Shown here: in pieces, positions 20,172-30,506 of the stretch
How positions within the stretch are numbered: the stretch's first letter is position 1
Layout of the letters: each line of letters starts with the position of its first letter
NCBI GenBank assembly: GCA_022361275.1
Contig: JAKSBE010000589.1
Span: forward strand, 1 to 57,611
DNA: 57,611 nt
From: Kiloniellales bacterium
GTDB taxonomy: Bacteria; Pseudomonadota; Alphaproteobacteria; Kiloniellales; JAKSBE01
Reading direction: 5' to 3'
The notes under the pieces: model-generated
What the model was told of the DNA's origin: nothing
The model's input: only the letters and a program-made list of their open reading frames with translations
The model's database searches: none
Program-made: the position numbers and the translations under genes

Positions 20172-21146
20172 ATGGGTTTTATGATGGCCAAGATCCATGT
20201 CCTGCACGAGAACGGCGCCTGGCTCGGCCCGCTGCGCGCCGCGCTCGGCGAGCTCGACCTGCCCTACGAGGAATGGTTCCTGGATCAGGGCCGCGTTCCC
20301 TTCGACCAGGCACCGCCCGCGGGCGTGTTCTACAACCGAATGAGCGCCTCCTCCCATACACGCGGCCACCGCTTCGCGCCGGAGCTCACCCACGCCACCC
20401 TCAACTGGCTGGAGACCCACGGCCGCCGGGTCGTCAACTCCAGCCGGGCGCTCTACCTCGAGGTCAGCAAGATCGCACAGTACGCCGCGCTGAATCGGGC
20501 CGGCATCCGGACCCCGCGCAGCGTCGCGGCGGTGGGCCGCGCGGAGGTGCTGCAGGCGGCGCGCGACTTCGACGAGGCGCCCTTCATCGTCAAGCCCAAC
20601 CGGGGCGGCAAGGGCCTGGGTGTGCACCTTTTCCAGAACGTCGAGGCGCTCGCAACCCGGCTCGATGCGGCGCCCGAGGAAGCGCCGATCGACGGTATCT
20701 GGCTGGTCCAATCCTACATCCGCGCAACCAAGCCGGTCATCACCCGCTGCGAGTTCGTCGGCGGCCGCTTCCTCTACGCGGTCGAGGTCGACACGCGAGA
20801 CGGCTTCGAGCTCTGCCCGTCCGACGTCTGCGCCGTCGAGGGAGGCCCTGGGGATGGCGAGACGCGGCGAGGCCCGATGTTCCGGATCCTCGAAGGCTTC
20901 GACGATCCGATCCTGGAGCGCTATGCCCGCTTCCTCGCCGACAACGGGATCGAGATCTCTGGAATCGAATTCGTCCGAGATGCCTCCGGCACAATCTTCA
21001 CCTACGACGTGAACACCAACACCAACTACAATCCGGAGGCCGAGGCGGCCGCTGGCGGGCCTTACGGCATGAAGGCCATCGCCCGCTTCCTCGGGGACGA
21101 ACTCGGCCGTCTGCGAAGCGCCGTCCCGGGCATCGCCGCCGAGTGA
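20172..21146 (+). CDS. ATP-grasp (RimK-like) ligase-type protein, function unknown
   Basis: Protein of 324 residues with an ATP-grasp fold. PFIVKPNRGGKGLGVHLF at about 137-154 fits the ATP-binding lysine and glycine-rich loop, and FTYDVNTNTNYNPEAE near 276-291 fits the metal-binding Asp/Asn motif. RimK-like enzymes join an amino acid or peptide to an acceptor through an acyl phosphate. Neither substrate nor pathway can be read here. Start codons at 20172, 20181 and 20184 are in frame; MAKIHVLHENG at 20184 looks like a natural start. The 147 bp upstream are AT-rich and probably hold its promoter. Confidence 0.75.
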   Translation: MGFMMAKIHVLHENGAWLGPLRAALGELDLPYEEWFLDQGRVPFDQAPPAGVFYNRMSASSHTRGHRFAPELTHATLNWLETHGRRVVNSSRALYLEVSKIAQYAALNRAGIRTPRSVAAVGRAEVLQAARDFDEAPFIVKPNRGGKGLGVHLFQNVEALATRLDAAPEEAPIDGIWLVQSYIRATKPVITRCEFVGGRFLYAVEVDTRDGFELCPSDVCAVEGGPGDGETRRGPMFRILEGFDDPILERYARFLADNGIEISGIEFVRDASGTIFTYDVNTNTNYNPEAEAAAGGPYGMKAIARFLGDELGRLRSAVPGIAAE

Positions 21147-21162
21147 CCCGCGGTCGCGCGGG

Positions 21163-21894
21163 TCACTCGGCGTAGCGCGAGCCCTTTTCGGCGAGGACGG
21201 CCTTGAGCGCTTCGAAGTGGCCGCGGGCATAGCTGCCGTCGCCGCCCTTCCAGAGGCCGAAGGCGGTGGCCGCCATGTTGTCGCCGATGCGCTTCAGCGG
21301 CCGCCCGGTCGACATGGCCAGGACCTGAACCTGGCAGGCGCGTTCCAGGTAGTAGAGGTCGTCGAAGGCCTGGGCGACGTCTGGTCCGACGACGATGACT
21401 CCGTGGTTGGCCATGAAGAGGATGCGCTTGTCCGCCAGGGCTTCGGCCAAGCGGTCGCCCTCTTCCAGGGTCTCGGCCAGGCCGTTGTAGTCGCGGTCGT
21501 AGGCGATGTCGTTGTAGAAGCGCAGTGAGTTCTGGTGCACCGGCTCCAGTCGGCCGCCCTCGAGCACCGTCAGGGCGGTTGCGTGAGGCATGTGCGTGTG
21601 CAGGACGCAGGCCGCCTTGGGATGGCGGGCATGGATGCGCGAGTGAATGCAGAAGGCGGTGCTCTCGAGCTGCCCCTCGCCTTCCAGCACCCGTCCCTGG
21701 TCGTCCACGACCATGAGGTCGCTGGCGCGCAGCAGCGACCAGTGGACGCCGTGGGGGTTGAGCAGGAAGCGCCCAGGCTCCCCGGGCACGGCGTAGCTGA
21801 AGTGGTTGCAGATGCCTTCGTGCAGGCCGAAGTGGGCGGCCAACTGAAGGGCCGCCGCAAGATCCACCCTGGCCTGCGTCAATGCGTCGCTCAT
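21163..21894 (-). CDS. Class II aldolase/adducin-family protein
   Basis: Zinc-dependent aldolase-fold protein of 243 residues. The motif GICNHFSYAVPG lies near 27-38 and the zinc ligands are expected at H99 and H101 (VLHTHMPHA) and H164 (MANHGVIVVG). The family includes fuculose-phosphate aldolase and many enzymes of unknown substrate; sequence alone does not choose. ATG 21894 follows AAGGAG at a good distance; a longer frame upstream shows no family sequence. It is divergent from the amidase gene, with 222 bp between the two starts. Confidence 0.88.
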   Translation of the reverse strand: MSDALTQARVDLAAALQLAAHFGLHEGICNHFSYAVPGEPGRFLLNPHGVHWSLLRASDLMVVDDQGRVLEGEGQLESTAFCIHSRIHARHPKAACVLHTHMPHATALTVLEGGRLEPVHQNSLRFYNDIAYDRDYNGLAETLEEGDRLAEALADKRILFMANHGVIVVGPDVAQAFDDLYYLERACQVQVLAMSTGRPLKRIGDNMAATAFGLWKGGDGSYARGHFEALKAVLAEKGSRYAE

Positions 21895-22116
21895 GGCTTC
21901 GCTCCTTCGGGCAAACTCCGTCGTTAGGCTGACCAAGGGCCTCGGCGAGGTCAAGAAAGCTCTGCCGGCCCTTTCCTGCCGGCGCGACGGGGCTCCGCGT
22001 GCCGTGTCCGCCTGGACCGAAAGACGCATCTGGGCGAAGATGAGCGGAGCGGGAAAATCCCGAACGAAATGCACGCCAGGCGACCGAAGAGAGGTACGCC
22101 GTCAAGGGAGGGAATC

Positions 22117-23727
22117 ATGACCAAGCAGACCGATCCGGTCGCTCGCGGGGAGGCCTCTGATCAGGCCAGGGCCGCTTCGGCGCGCGTGCAGTCCCCACCG
22201 CCCGATTGGGTGCCGCCGAGCACGGTCGTGCCGCCGACGCTGAACGACTTGCGCCGCGCCGCCCGACGCTTCCGCCTGGGCCTGAACGATGCCGATCTCG
22301 ACGACTACGGGGCGCTGATGGAGGGGCTGCTCGCGTCCTACAGGCGACTCGATCTCTACGCCGAGCCGCGGCTGGAGGTGAAGTACCCGCGTGCGCCCGG
22401 CCATCGGCCGACCGCCGAGGAGAACCCGTTGAACGCCTGGTACTGGCGCTGCGCGATCAAGGGCGCGAACACCGGCAGGCTGGCCGGCAAGCGGATCGCC
22501 ATCAAGGACAACGTCTGCGTCGCCGGCGTGCCCATGATGAACGGCGCCAGCATCCTGGAGGGCTTCGTGCCCGATCAGGACGCGACCCTCGTGACCCGCA
22601 TCCTCGACGCCGGCGGCGAGATCCGGGGCAAGGCCGTCTGCGAGCAGTTCTGCTTCTCCGGCTCCAGCCACACCTCCGACAGCGGCTACGTGCTGAACCC
22701 GCACGACCCCAAGCGCTCGGCCGGCGGTTCCTCCTCCGGCAGCGCGGCGCTGGTCGCGGCGGGCGAGGTCGACATGGCGATCGGCGGCGATCAAGGCGGC
22801 TCGATCCGCATACCGAGCTCCTTCAGCGGGACCTACGGTCTCAAGCCGACCTACGGCCTGGTGCCCTATACCGGGGTCTTTCCGATCGAGCTGACGCTCG
22901 ACCATACCGGACCGATCGCGGGCTCGACGGAGGACTGCGCGCTGCTGCTCGAGGCCATCGCCGGTCCCGACGGACTGGACCCACGGCAATGGGGCGGCTG
23001 GCAAGGCCAAGCCTACAGCGAGGCGCTGACCGGTGACGCCAAGGGCCTCAAGGTCGGGATCCTGAAGGAAGGCTTCGGCTGGCCGGAGGTCTCCGAGCCG
23101 GACGTCGACCGTCTGGTGCGCGAGAGCGCCTTGCGGCTTCAAGACGCCGGTGCCGAGGTCCAGGAGATATCGATCCCCATGCACCGCGACGGAATCCACG
23201 TCTGGAACGCGATCGCCGTCGAGGGCGCCCACAGGCTGATGTTCGACGGCAACAGCATGGGCACCAACTGGGCGGGGCACTATACGACGCAGTTGCTCGA
23301 CTTCTACGGCCGGAGCCGGCAGGCCCGGGGCAAGGACTTCTCCGAGACCTGCAAGCTGGTGATGCTGCTCGGCGAATACATGCAGCGGGACTATCACGGG
23401 CGCTACTACGCCAAGGCGCAGAACCTGGGCCGGGTGCTGAGGAACGCCTACACGGCGGCGCTGGACGAGGTCGACCTGCTGGTGATGCCGACGACCCCGC
23501 AGAAGGCCACCCTGCTGCCGCCGGCCGGCGCGGGCCGCGCGGAGATCATCGGCCACGCGCTCAACATGATCCACAACACCTGCCCCTTCGACGTCACCGG
23601 GCACCCGGCCATGAGCCTGCCCTGCGCCGTCTCGGACGGCCTGCCGGTCGGCATGATGCTGGTCGGGCGCCACGGCGAGGACGCCACGGTGCTGCGCGCG
23701 GCCCACGCCTACGAGCAGTTGGGGTGA
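22117..23727 (+). CDS. Amidase, amidase-signature family
   Basis: Amidase of 536 residues with a Ser-cisSer-Lys triad: K130 in RIAIKDN, a cis-serine in GGSSSGSA at about 203-210, and the nucleophile S229 in GDQGGSIRIP. The sequence around VPYTGVFPIE and LDHTGPIA is like the aliphatic and aryl amidases found beside nitrile hydratases, but no nitrile hydratase gene is in the window. It is not a GatA: no gatB or gatC is near, and it has an N-terminal extension of about 120 residues before the catalytic core. The start follows GGGAGGG. Confidence 0.9.
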   Translation: MTKQTDPVARGEASDQARAASARVQSPPPDWVPPSTVVPPTLNDLRRAARRFRLGLNDADLDDYGALMEGLLASYRRLDLYAEPRLEVKYPRAPGHRPTAEENPLNAWYWRCAIKGANTGRLAGKRIAIKDNVCVAGVPMMNGASILEGFVPDQDATLVTRILDAGGEIRGKAVCEQFCFSGSSHTSDSGYVLNPHDPKRSAGGSSSGSAALVAAGEVDMAIGGDQGGSIRIPSSFSGTYGLKPTYGLVPYTGVFPIELTLDHTGPIAGSTEDCALLLEAIAGPDGLDPRQWGGWQGQAYSEALTGDAKGLKVGILKEGFGWPEVSEPDVDRLVRESALRLQDAGAEVQEISIPMHRDGIHVWNAIAVEGAHRLMFDGNSMGTNWAGHYTTQLLDFYGRSRQARGKDFSETCKLVMLLGEYMQRDYHGRYYAKAQNLGRVLRNAYTAALDEVDLLVMPTTPQKATLLPPAGAGRAEIIGHALNMIHNTCPFDVTGHPAMSLPCAVSDGLPVGMMLVGRHGEDATVLRAAHAYEQLG

Positions 23728-23832
23728 GAGCCCCGAGACGGCATCGGAGCCGGAGCCGAGGATTGCGTTGCGCCGCCAAGACTGAAAGGATAACGCAGAT
23801 CAAGAATCCCTGAAGGTACGGAGGGGGAGGCA

Positions 23833-24942
<1,110 letters not shown>

Positions 24943-25005
24943 TACTCACCGCGCAACGAGGCCCGGCCCCGCACCGCCGGGGCCGCGGCCGATCCGGAAG
25001 CCGAC

Positions 25006-25851
25006 ATGAGCGAGATCACGACCGTCAGCGAGAACCGTTGCCACGGCGGCGTCCAGGGGGTCTACCGTCACGAGTCCCGGGTCTGCAACGGCAGCATGCG
25101 CTTCGCCGTCTACCAGCCGCCCAAGGCGCTGGCCGGCGAGGCGGTGCCGGTGCTGACCTACCTCTCGGGCCTGACCTGCACCGAGGAGAACTTCATCACC
25201 AAGGCCGCTGCACAGCGCCTGGCCGGCGAGCTCGGCCTCATGGTGGTGGCCCCGGACACCTCGCCGCGCGGCCAGAACCTGCCGGGCGAGGACGAGGCCT
25301 ACGACTTCGGCAGCGGCGCCGGCTTCTATCTCGACGCGACCGAGGCGCCCTGGAACGCCGCCTACCGCATGTACAGCTACATCACCGAGGAGCTGCCGGC
25401 CGCCCTCGCCGCCGGCTTCCCCCGGGCCGACCTCGGCCGCCAGGGCATCACCGGCCATTCCATGGGCGGCCACGGGGCGCTCACCATCGCGCTCAAGAAC
25501 CCGGAGACCTATCGCTCGGTCTCCGCTTTCTCGCCGATCGTCGCGCCCATGCAGGTGCCCTGGGGGGAGAAGGCGCTGAACGGCTACCTGGGCGAGGATC
25601 GCGCCGCCTGGGCCGATTACGACAGCGTCGAGCTGATCAAGAGCGGCCGCAGGACCGGCAAGATCCTGGTCGACCAGGGCGAGGCCGACAACTTCCTCGA
25701 AGAACAGCTCCGCCCCTGGCTGCTGGAGGCCGCCTGCAAAGAGGCGGGCCAGGAGCTGGAGCTGCGCCTGCAGCCCGGCTACGACCACTCCTACTACTTC
25801 GTCCAGAGCTTCATCGACGATCACCTGCGGCATCACGCGGCGCTGCTTTAG
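25006..25851 (+). CDS. fghA: S-formylglutathione hydrolase
   Basis: Esterase-D-type serine hydrolase of 281 residues that releases formate and glutathione from S-formylglutathione. It has TYLSGLTCTEENF near 51-63, the nucleophile S152 in GHSMGGHGAL, an Asp in VDQGEADNF and the His in GYDHSYYF. It lies 63 bp after the dehydrogenase gene and forms a two-step formaldehyde-oxidation unit with it. The desaturase-like gene follows after 26 bp and may be co-transcribed. Confidence 0.95.
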   Translation: MSEITTVSENRCHGGVQGVYRHESRVCNGSMRFAVYQPPKALAGEAVPVLTYLSGLTCTEENFITKAAAQRLAGELGLMVVAPDTSPRGQNLPGEDEAYDFGSGAGFYLDATEAPWNAAYRMYSYITEELPAALAAGFPRADLGRQGITGHSMGGHGALTIALKNPETYRSVSAFSPIVAPMQVPWGEKALNGYLGEDRAAWADYDSVELIKSGRRTGKILVDQGEADNFLEEQLRPWLLEAACKEAGQELELRLQPGYDHSYYFVQSFIDDHLRHHAALL

Positions 25852-25877
25852 GTCCGTTTTCGGCTATACTGGGCGGC

Positions 25878-26780
25878 ATGGACGGAGCCGCTCTGACCGC
25901 ATCGGAACATGCCGGCCTCAAGGCGCTGTCGCGCCGCTCGGACGTACGTGGCCTCTTGCGGTTCGGCGAGCACCTCCTCCTGCTGGCCGGAACCACGACC
26001 CTCGTGTTGCTGGCCGAGGGCGGGCCTTGGCTGGTCCCTGCGCTGCTGCTCCAGGGGACCGCGATCGTGTTCCTCTTCTGCGCCGCGCACGAGGCCATCC
26101 ACCGCACGGCCTTCCGGACCCGGGCGCTGAACGATGCGGTGGCCTGGATCTGCGGCCTCGCGATCCTGCTCCCGCCGGCCCACTTCAGGGCCTTTCACCT
26201 GGCGCACCATCGCTACACCCAGGATCCGGCGAGGGATCCGGAGCTGACCGAGCCCAAGCCGCGCAGCCTGGGCGCCTACCTCCGGCACCTGAGCGGCCTC
26301 GCCTACTGGCGCGGCCAGATCGCGGCCCTGCTGCGTCACGCCAGCGGCCGGGTGGAGGAGACTTACGTCCGCCGGCAGGACAGGGGCAAGGTGGTGCGGG
26401 AGGCGCGCCTCTTCCTGGCGGTCTACGCGGGCGTCGCCGGGCTTTCGCTCTGGGCCAGCAGCGCCTTGGCCATGCTGGTCTGGGTTGTGCCGGTCCTGCT
26501 CGGCCAGCCGGTTCTGCGGGCTTTCCTCCTGGCGGAGCACCATGGCTGTCCGGAGAACGGCGACATGATGCTCAACTCACGAACGACCCGGAGCAACGCG
26601 GTCCTGCGTTGGCTGGCCTGGAACATGCCCTTTCACGGCGCCCACCACGCCTATCCGGCCCTGCCCTTCTTCGCCCTGCCCGCCGCCCAGAAGATCCTCT
26701 CGAACCGGGCCCGGACCCAGGCCTCGGGCTATCTGGCCTTCCACCGGGACGTGGTCGCCGGCTATCTCGGCGGGCGCTGA
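25878..26780 (+). CDS. Membrane fatty acid desaturase/hydroxylase family protein
   Basis: Di-iron membrane enzyme of 300 residues with the histidine boxes HEAIH at 71-75, HLAHH at 107-111, EHHGC near 220-224 and HGAHHAYP at 253-260, set among hydrophobic helices. Members introduce double bonds or hydroxyl groups into acyl chains or carotenoid-like lipids, and the exact substrate cannot be read. The ATG at 25878 starts a sequence reading MDGAALTASEH. The same frame stays open much further upstream, but only as an artefact across frmA and fghA. It may be the last gene of the formaldehyde operon. Confidence 0.85.
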   Translation: MDGAALTASEHAGLKALSRRSDVRGLLRFGEHLLLLAGTTTLVLLAEGGPWLVPALLLQGTAIVFLFCAAHEAIHRTAFRTRALNDAVAWICGLAILLPPAHFRAFHLAHHRYTQDPARDPELTEPKPRSLGAYLRHLSGLAYWRGQIAALLRHASGRVEETYVRRQDRGKVVREARLFLAVYAGVAGLSLWASSALAMLVWVVPVLLGQPVLRAFLLAEHHGCPENGDMMLNSRTTRSNAVLRWLAWNMPFHGAHHAYPALPFFALPAAQKILSNRARTQASGYLAFHRDVVAGYLGGR

Positions 26781-26807
26781 GCCGCGCCGGGAACGGAGCC
26801 CTCGGCC

Positions 26808-27305
26808 TCAGGCGCGGACGCGCTCGGCCTCTTCGACCAGGATATCGTCGATCGCCTGGAACTGGATGTCGCCGGAGATCCGCCCGCCCTCGTGGATCAT
26901 GAGCTGGTTGTAGCGGACCCGGCCGGTCACGCGTCCGGTCTCGGTGATCTCCAAACGGCCCCGGACCACGACGTTGCCCGTCAAGGTCCCGGAGATGATC
27001 GCCGTGTTGACCACGACCTCGCCGTTGAAAAGCCCGCCGGTCACGACGTCGATCTCGTCCGCCTGCAGCGTGGCCTCGACCTTGCCCTCGACGATCAGGC
27101 GGTCGCAGCTCTGGATCCGGCCCTTGACCGAGATCCCGGCACCGACCATCAGCAGGCGATCGTTGTGGGCCCGCGCGGCCCGTTCGGCCTGCTCCAGGGG
27201 CAGCGCCGGCAGTTCCGGTGGCCCTCCGGCAGGCGCCGAAGCCTCCGCCCCGCGGTCGGTCTGCCGCGCTGCCCGGTCGGAGGTCTCGCCTTGCTTTGGT
27301 CCCAT
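26808..27305 (-). CDS. Bactofilin
   Basis: Polymer-forming cytoskeletal protein of 165 residues. A disordered, charged N-terminal tail (about 1-45) precedes the bactofilin beta-helix (about 48-155), which has the regular short-strand repeats typical of the family: ISVKGRIQSCDRLIVEG, then VNTAIISGTLTGNVVV, then HEGGRISGDIQF. Bactofilins self-assemble without nucleotide and serve as scaffolds for cell-wall enzymes, polar proteins or chromosome segregation factors. It is divergent from a gene that carries a second bactofilin domain, with 424 bp in between. Confidence 0.92.
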   Translation of the reverse strand: MGPKQGETSDRAARQTDRGAEASAPAGGPPELPALPLEQAERAARAHNDRLLMVGAGISVKGRIQSCDRLIVEGKVEATLQADEIDVVTGGLFNGEVVVNTAIISGTLTGNVVVRGRLEITETGRVTGRVRYNQLMIHEGGRISGDIQFQAIDDILVEEAERVRA

Positions 27306-27729
27306 CTTGAAAAGCCCGTCTTCGGTCTTGGTCGTGTTTGAGAATTTACTTTAAGCCGGCATGCAAGCCGGCCGCAATGCCTCAGTTTCACTGGCCCTAA
27401 ATCTTCACTTTGGTCGGACAGCGGGTGGATGGGGGCCGCGCGCCGCCAGCGCAGAATGAAACACCTAATGCTAGAGGAGCTTAGGCGCCGAATTCAGGGA
27501 AAAGCTGTGTCATTGCTGTGCGGCGGCGCCCGCAGACCTGGTCCGCTGCGCTCCAAAGGCCCCCGCGCCCCCGGCCGCCAGGATTAAGCACGCATTCACC
27601 CTTCGGCCTTACACCTGCAACCATGGCAGTTGGATATGACTGCCAGGGGCCCCGCCCCGTACGGCGCCGTCCGTGGCGGTCCGCCTTGCCCCGGGCGGCC
27701 GAGACGCCCCGGCGGGCGCGGGAGATGTG
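27306..27729. other. Intergenic region between the two divergent bactofilin genes
   Basis: No supported gene lies in these 424 bp. The left third is AT-rich (GAATTTACTTTAA) and includes GCCGGCATGCAAGCCGGC at about 27356-27373, an inverted repeat that could be an operator. The middle includes TGAAACACCTAATGCTAGAG, a plausible promoter area for the + strand gene. The right third is GC-rich. Confidence 0.5.
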
Positions 27730-28926
27730 ATGCAGGTCCTGGCGTTTCTCTCAAAGCACAGGGGTGTGGGCACCTCGACCCTGGCTTGTCACGTCGCGGT
27801 CCAGGCCCAGTTGACCGGCCATGGGCCTGTTACCCTGACCGGGCTCCGGCACGACCCGATCCTGTCGAACTGGGCCGGCCTGCGGCAGGGCCGGCACCCG
27901 CTCTACGAAGAGACCAATCTGGCCGACTTGGGATCGGTCCTGGAGAAGCAGACCCGCGCCGGGGTCCGGCTTTCGGTCGTCGACTGCGCCTTCGAGGACG
28001 AGGACACGCTGTTCGGCATGGCCGGTGCCGCCGACCTGGTGGTCCTCCCCACCCATGCCGAGACCAGCGCCCTGGAGCAGGCCAGCGGCGGCGCCGCGCT
28101 CGCCGAGCAGCAGCGCAGGCCCTTCATCTTCGTGATCAACGCGGCCGAAGCGGATGCCGACGCGATCGGCGACGCGGCGATGTACCTGGCCCAGCACGGC
28201 ACCGTCTCGCCGGTGATCATGCCGTGCAACGACGACCTCGGCACCAGCATCCGCATGGGCCAGACCATCGTCGAGCTGAACCGGAGCTCGCCGGCCTCCT
28301 CGGAGGTCGCGCGCCTCTGGGACTACCTGCTCTCGCGGCTCGACCGGGTGCCCAGGCAGGCGACGCATTCCTTCCGTGCCTCTTTGCCGAACCTGCCGGT
28401 GGCCGCAGAGCCGGAGCGCCAGGCCTTCTTGCCGGTCCGCGTGCTGCACGGCGCCCTCGCAGCCGGCGCCAGGAGCGTCGGCCGCCTGCCCTTGCCGATC
28501 GAGAGCGGCAAGAGCCTCTGGCGAGACGTCACCACCACGCCCGGCGCCCGCGCCCTCACGCGGACCTTGAAGGCCCAGAGGCCCTCGGTCATCGGCCCCA
28601 GGGCCGAGGTCACCGGCAATCTCGAAAGCACCGGCGACATCCACTTCCACGCGCATTACGAGGGCGAGATCCGGGCCCGCACCCTGCGGGTCTGCCGCGA
28701 GGCTTCGATCCGCGGTCTGATCATCGCCGACGCGGTCACCGTCGAGGGCGCGGTGCGCGGCCGGATCCGGGCGGCCAAGGTGATCCTGGCCAGGGGTGCC
28801 AGCGTTTCCGGCGAGGTGCTTTACGAAAAGCTCGTCGTCCGCAAGGGCGCGATCCTGGACGGCCACTGCCGCCGGGTCGAGCCCGTGCCGGCGCTGGCCC
28901 AGATCAAGGCTCTGGAAAGCGCCTAA
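27730..28926 (+). CDS. ParA/MinD-like domain fused to a bactofilin domain
   Basis: Protein of 398 residues. Residues 1 to about 205 resemble a ParA/MinD-type P-loop ATPase: strand-loop start MQVLAFLSKHRGVGTSTLA, then SVVDCAFED near 82-90, then LVVLPTHAETSALEQ, FIFVINAAE and the ParA-type end IRMGQTIVELN...SPAS. The P-loop reads HRGVGTST where active ParA proteins have KGGVGKTT, so both conserved lysines seem lost and ATPase activity is doubtful. Residues about 286-382 form a bactofilin domain (VIGPRAEVTGNLES ... GEVLYEKLVVRKGA). A linker of about 80 residues joins them. The ATG at 27730 fits the ParA start. This domain pairing is unusual; a tethering role between a polymer and a cargo is inference. 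Confidence 0.85.
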   Translation: MQVLAFLSKHRGVGTSTLACHVAVQAQLTGHGPVTLTGLRHDPILSNWAGLRQGRHPLYEETNLADLGSVLEKQTRAGVRLSVVDCAFEDEDTLFGMAGAADLVVLPTHAETSALEQASGGAALAEQQRRPFIFVINAAEADADAIGDAAMYLAQHGTVSPVIMPCNDDLGTSIRMGQTIVELNRSSPASSEVARLWDYLLSRLDRVPRQATHSFRASLPNLPVAAEPERQAFLPVRVLHGALAAGARSVGRLPLPIESGKSLWRDVTTTPGARALTRTLKAQRPSVIGPRAEVTGNLESTGDIHFHAHYEGEIRARTLRVCREASIRGLIIADAVTVEGAVRGRIRAAKVILARGASVSGEVLYEKLVVRKGAILDGHCRRVEPVPALAQIKALESA

Positions 28927-28958
28927 TACCAAGGAAAGCGGCGCGAGGCCGGGGTCGA

Positions 28959-30506
28959 TCAGCTCGGCAGCGGCAGGGCGATGGAGATGGCGAGCCCGCC
29001 CTCGGGGCGGTTCTCGGCCCGTACGTTGCCGCCGACCGCCTCGATGTTCCGCCGCACCAGCCAAAGGCCGATGCCGAAGTTCTCGCCCTCGCCGATGTGC
29101 TCGCCGGTGTCCTTGGCCGTCCGGAAGGAGAAGTAGCGTTCGAAGATGCGGTCGAGATCGTTGGGATCGACGCCCGGCCCGCGGTCGGCCACGATCAGGG
29201 TCACCATCTTGCGCTGCCGCGCCAGGCCGATGGTCAGCTCGCCGGCCATCGGGGAGAAGTCGATGGCGTTGTCCAGCAGGTTCTCCATCACCGTCTCGAG
29301 CAGGTCCGAGCCGACCATGACGTCGATGCCCGGCTCGATCAGACGGACCACGCGCAGGTGCTTGGCATCGAAGGACTCGGCGTAGGCGTCCAGCATCGCC
29401 TCGACCAGGGTCGAGAGCTCGGTGCGCTCCCGCGGCGGGTCGATCAGCTCGGCGTTGATCTCGTCCATCTGGCGCGCCGCCGAGACCAGGGCGTCGAGCC
29501 GACCGATCGCCCGCTCGATCAGCTCGATCGCGCGCACGGTCCGCTTGTCGTCGCCGTTGATCGAGCGGCGCAGCGGCTCCAGCGACTGCGAGATGATCGC
29601 GATCGGAGTCTTGAAGGCGTGGGCGTTCTCCTCGGCCGCGCGCCGGATCGACAAGGCCGAGGCGTCGAGAGACTCGACCATGCTGTCGAATTCCTGGGCG
29701 ACGGCCGAGAGTTCGGGCAGGCTGTTGAGCGCCGCGAAGGAACGGTCGCCCGGTCCGCCGGTCCGGATGTCCCGGGCCAGGCGGCCGAAGCGCACCAGGC
29801 TGCGCCAGATACCGAGGAAGAGCGACAGCACGATCAGGGCCATCAGGATGTAGATCGCCGCCGCGACCCGGACCTGCGGGGTCTGCCAATAGGGCAGATC
29901 GAGGCTCGCCCCGAGCCATTCGTCGCTGGCGTGGGAGGTGATGACCGCCCAGCAGCCGGCTTCGGTGTTGACCGGAATGATCGAGGTCAGGATCTCCACC
30001 TGACCGGCGGGGTTGACGTACTGCCTGGCGAGGGTCTGGTTGCCCTCGCAGGAATGCTGAAGCGCCCTCAGGATGCCGGTCTCCACCAGCTCGATCCGCT
30101 CCCGGTCCAGGTACTCGTTGGGAACCACGGGCTGCGACGCGACGTAATAGAATCCGGCCGGCTCCGGCTGGCCGGCTGGCCGCAACAGCACTTTGATCTT
30201 GAGGATTTCCCCCGCGCCGAGCCTTACCAGCACCTCGCTGAGCACCCGAACCGAGCTGCCGTCGAAGGACTGCAGCATCGGCTCGAGGCTGCGGGCGATG
30301 AGGCGCCCCTGTGTCTCGAGGCTGTCAAGGAGGATTTCGGTCCGTTGCTTGTCGCCTTCTCGGAACTGGGCATAGAGAATAATCGGAACAGAAAAGAAGA
30401 TCGTGACGAGGAGGGCCAACTTGGTCGCAAAGGATCCCCAAAGGAATCTGGCCCTCTCCGCAGTGTCACGTCGTCTTAGACTTATCATCCCGCCAGCGGT
30501 AGCCAT
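28959..30506 (-). CDS. Membrane sensor histidine kinase of an OmpR-type two-component pair
   Basis: Sensor kinase of 515 residues. Helix 1 lies at about 29-46, a periplasmic sensor at about 47-212 (with C153 and C185, possibly a disulfide), helix 2 at about 213-232 and HAMP-like sequence after it. The phosphoacceptor is H296 in ENAHAFKTP, the N-box N413 is in LLDNAIDF, and DRGPGV and GENFGIGLWL complete the ATPase. The overall plan is ChvG-like, but I do not claim orthology. Its start overlaps the response regulator gene by 41 bp; MISLRRRD at 30488 is an alternative start with a shorter overlap. The operon order is lipoprotein, regulator, kinase. Confidence 0.9.
   Translation of the reverse strand: MATAGGMISLRRRDTAERARFLWGSFATKLALLVTIFFSVPIILYAQFREGDKQRTEILLDSLETQGRLIARSLEPMLQSFDGSSVRVLSEVLVRLGAGEILKIKVLLRPAGQPEPAGFYYVASQPVVPNEYLDRERIELVETGILRALQHSCEGNQTLARQYVNPAGQVEILTSIIPVNTEAGCWAVITSHASDEWLGASLDLPYWQTPQVRVAAAIYILMALIVLSLFLGIWRSLVRFGRLARDIRTGGPGDRSFAALNSLPELSAVAQEFDSMVESLDASALSIRRAAEENAHAFKTPIAIISQSLEPLRRSINGDDKRTVRAIELIERAIGRLDALVSAARQMDEINAELIDPPRERTELSTLVEAMLDAYAESFDAKHLRVVRLIEPGIDVMVGSDLLETVMENLLDNAIDFSPMAGELTIGLARQRKMVTLIVADRGPGVDPNDLDRIFERYFSFRTAKDTGEHIGEGENFGIGLWLVRRNIEAVGGNVRAENRPEGGLAISIALPLPS

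Noticed and set aside
22102..23706. - strand open frame of 534 codons opposite the amidase gene
   Set aside because: The amidase has a full catalytic triad and a good ribosome-binding site; the reverse frame has no recognisable features.
27630..30479. Long + strand open frame of 949 codons
   Set aside because: It crosses the ParA-like/bactofilin gene and the reverse of the kinase gene; the sequence shows no domain and is a GC-bias shadow.
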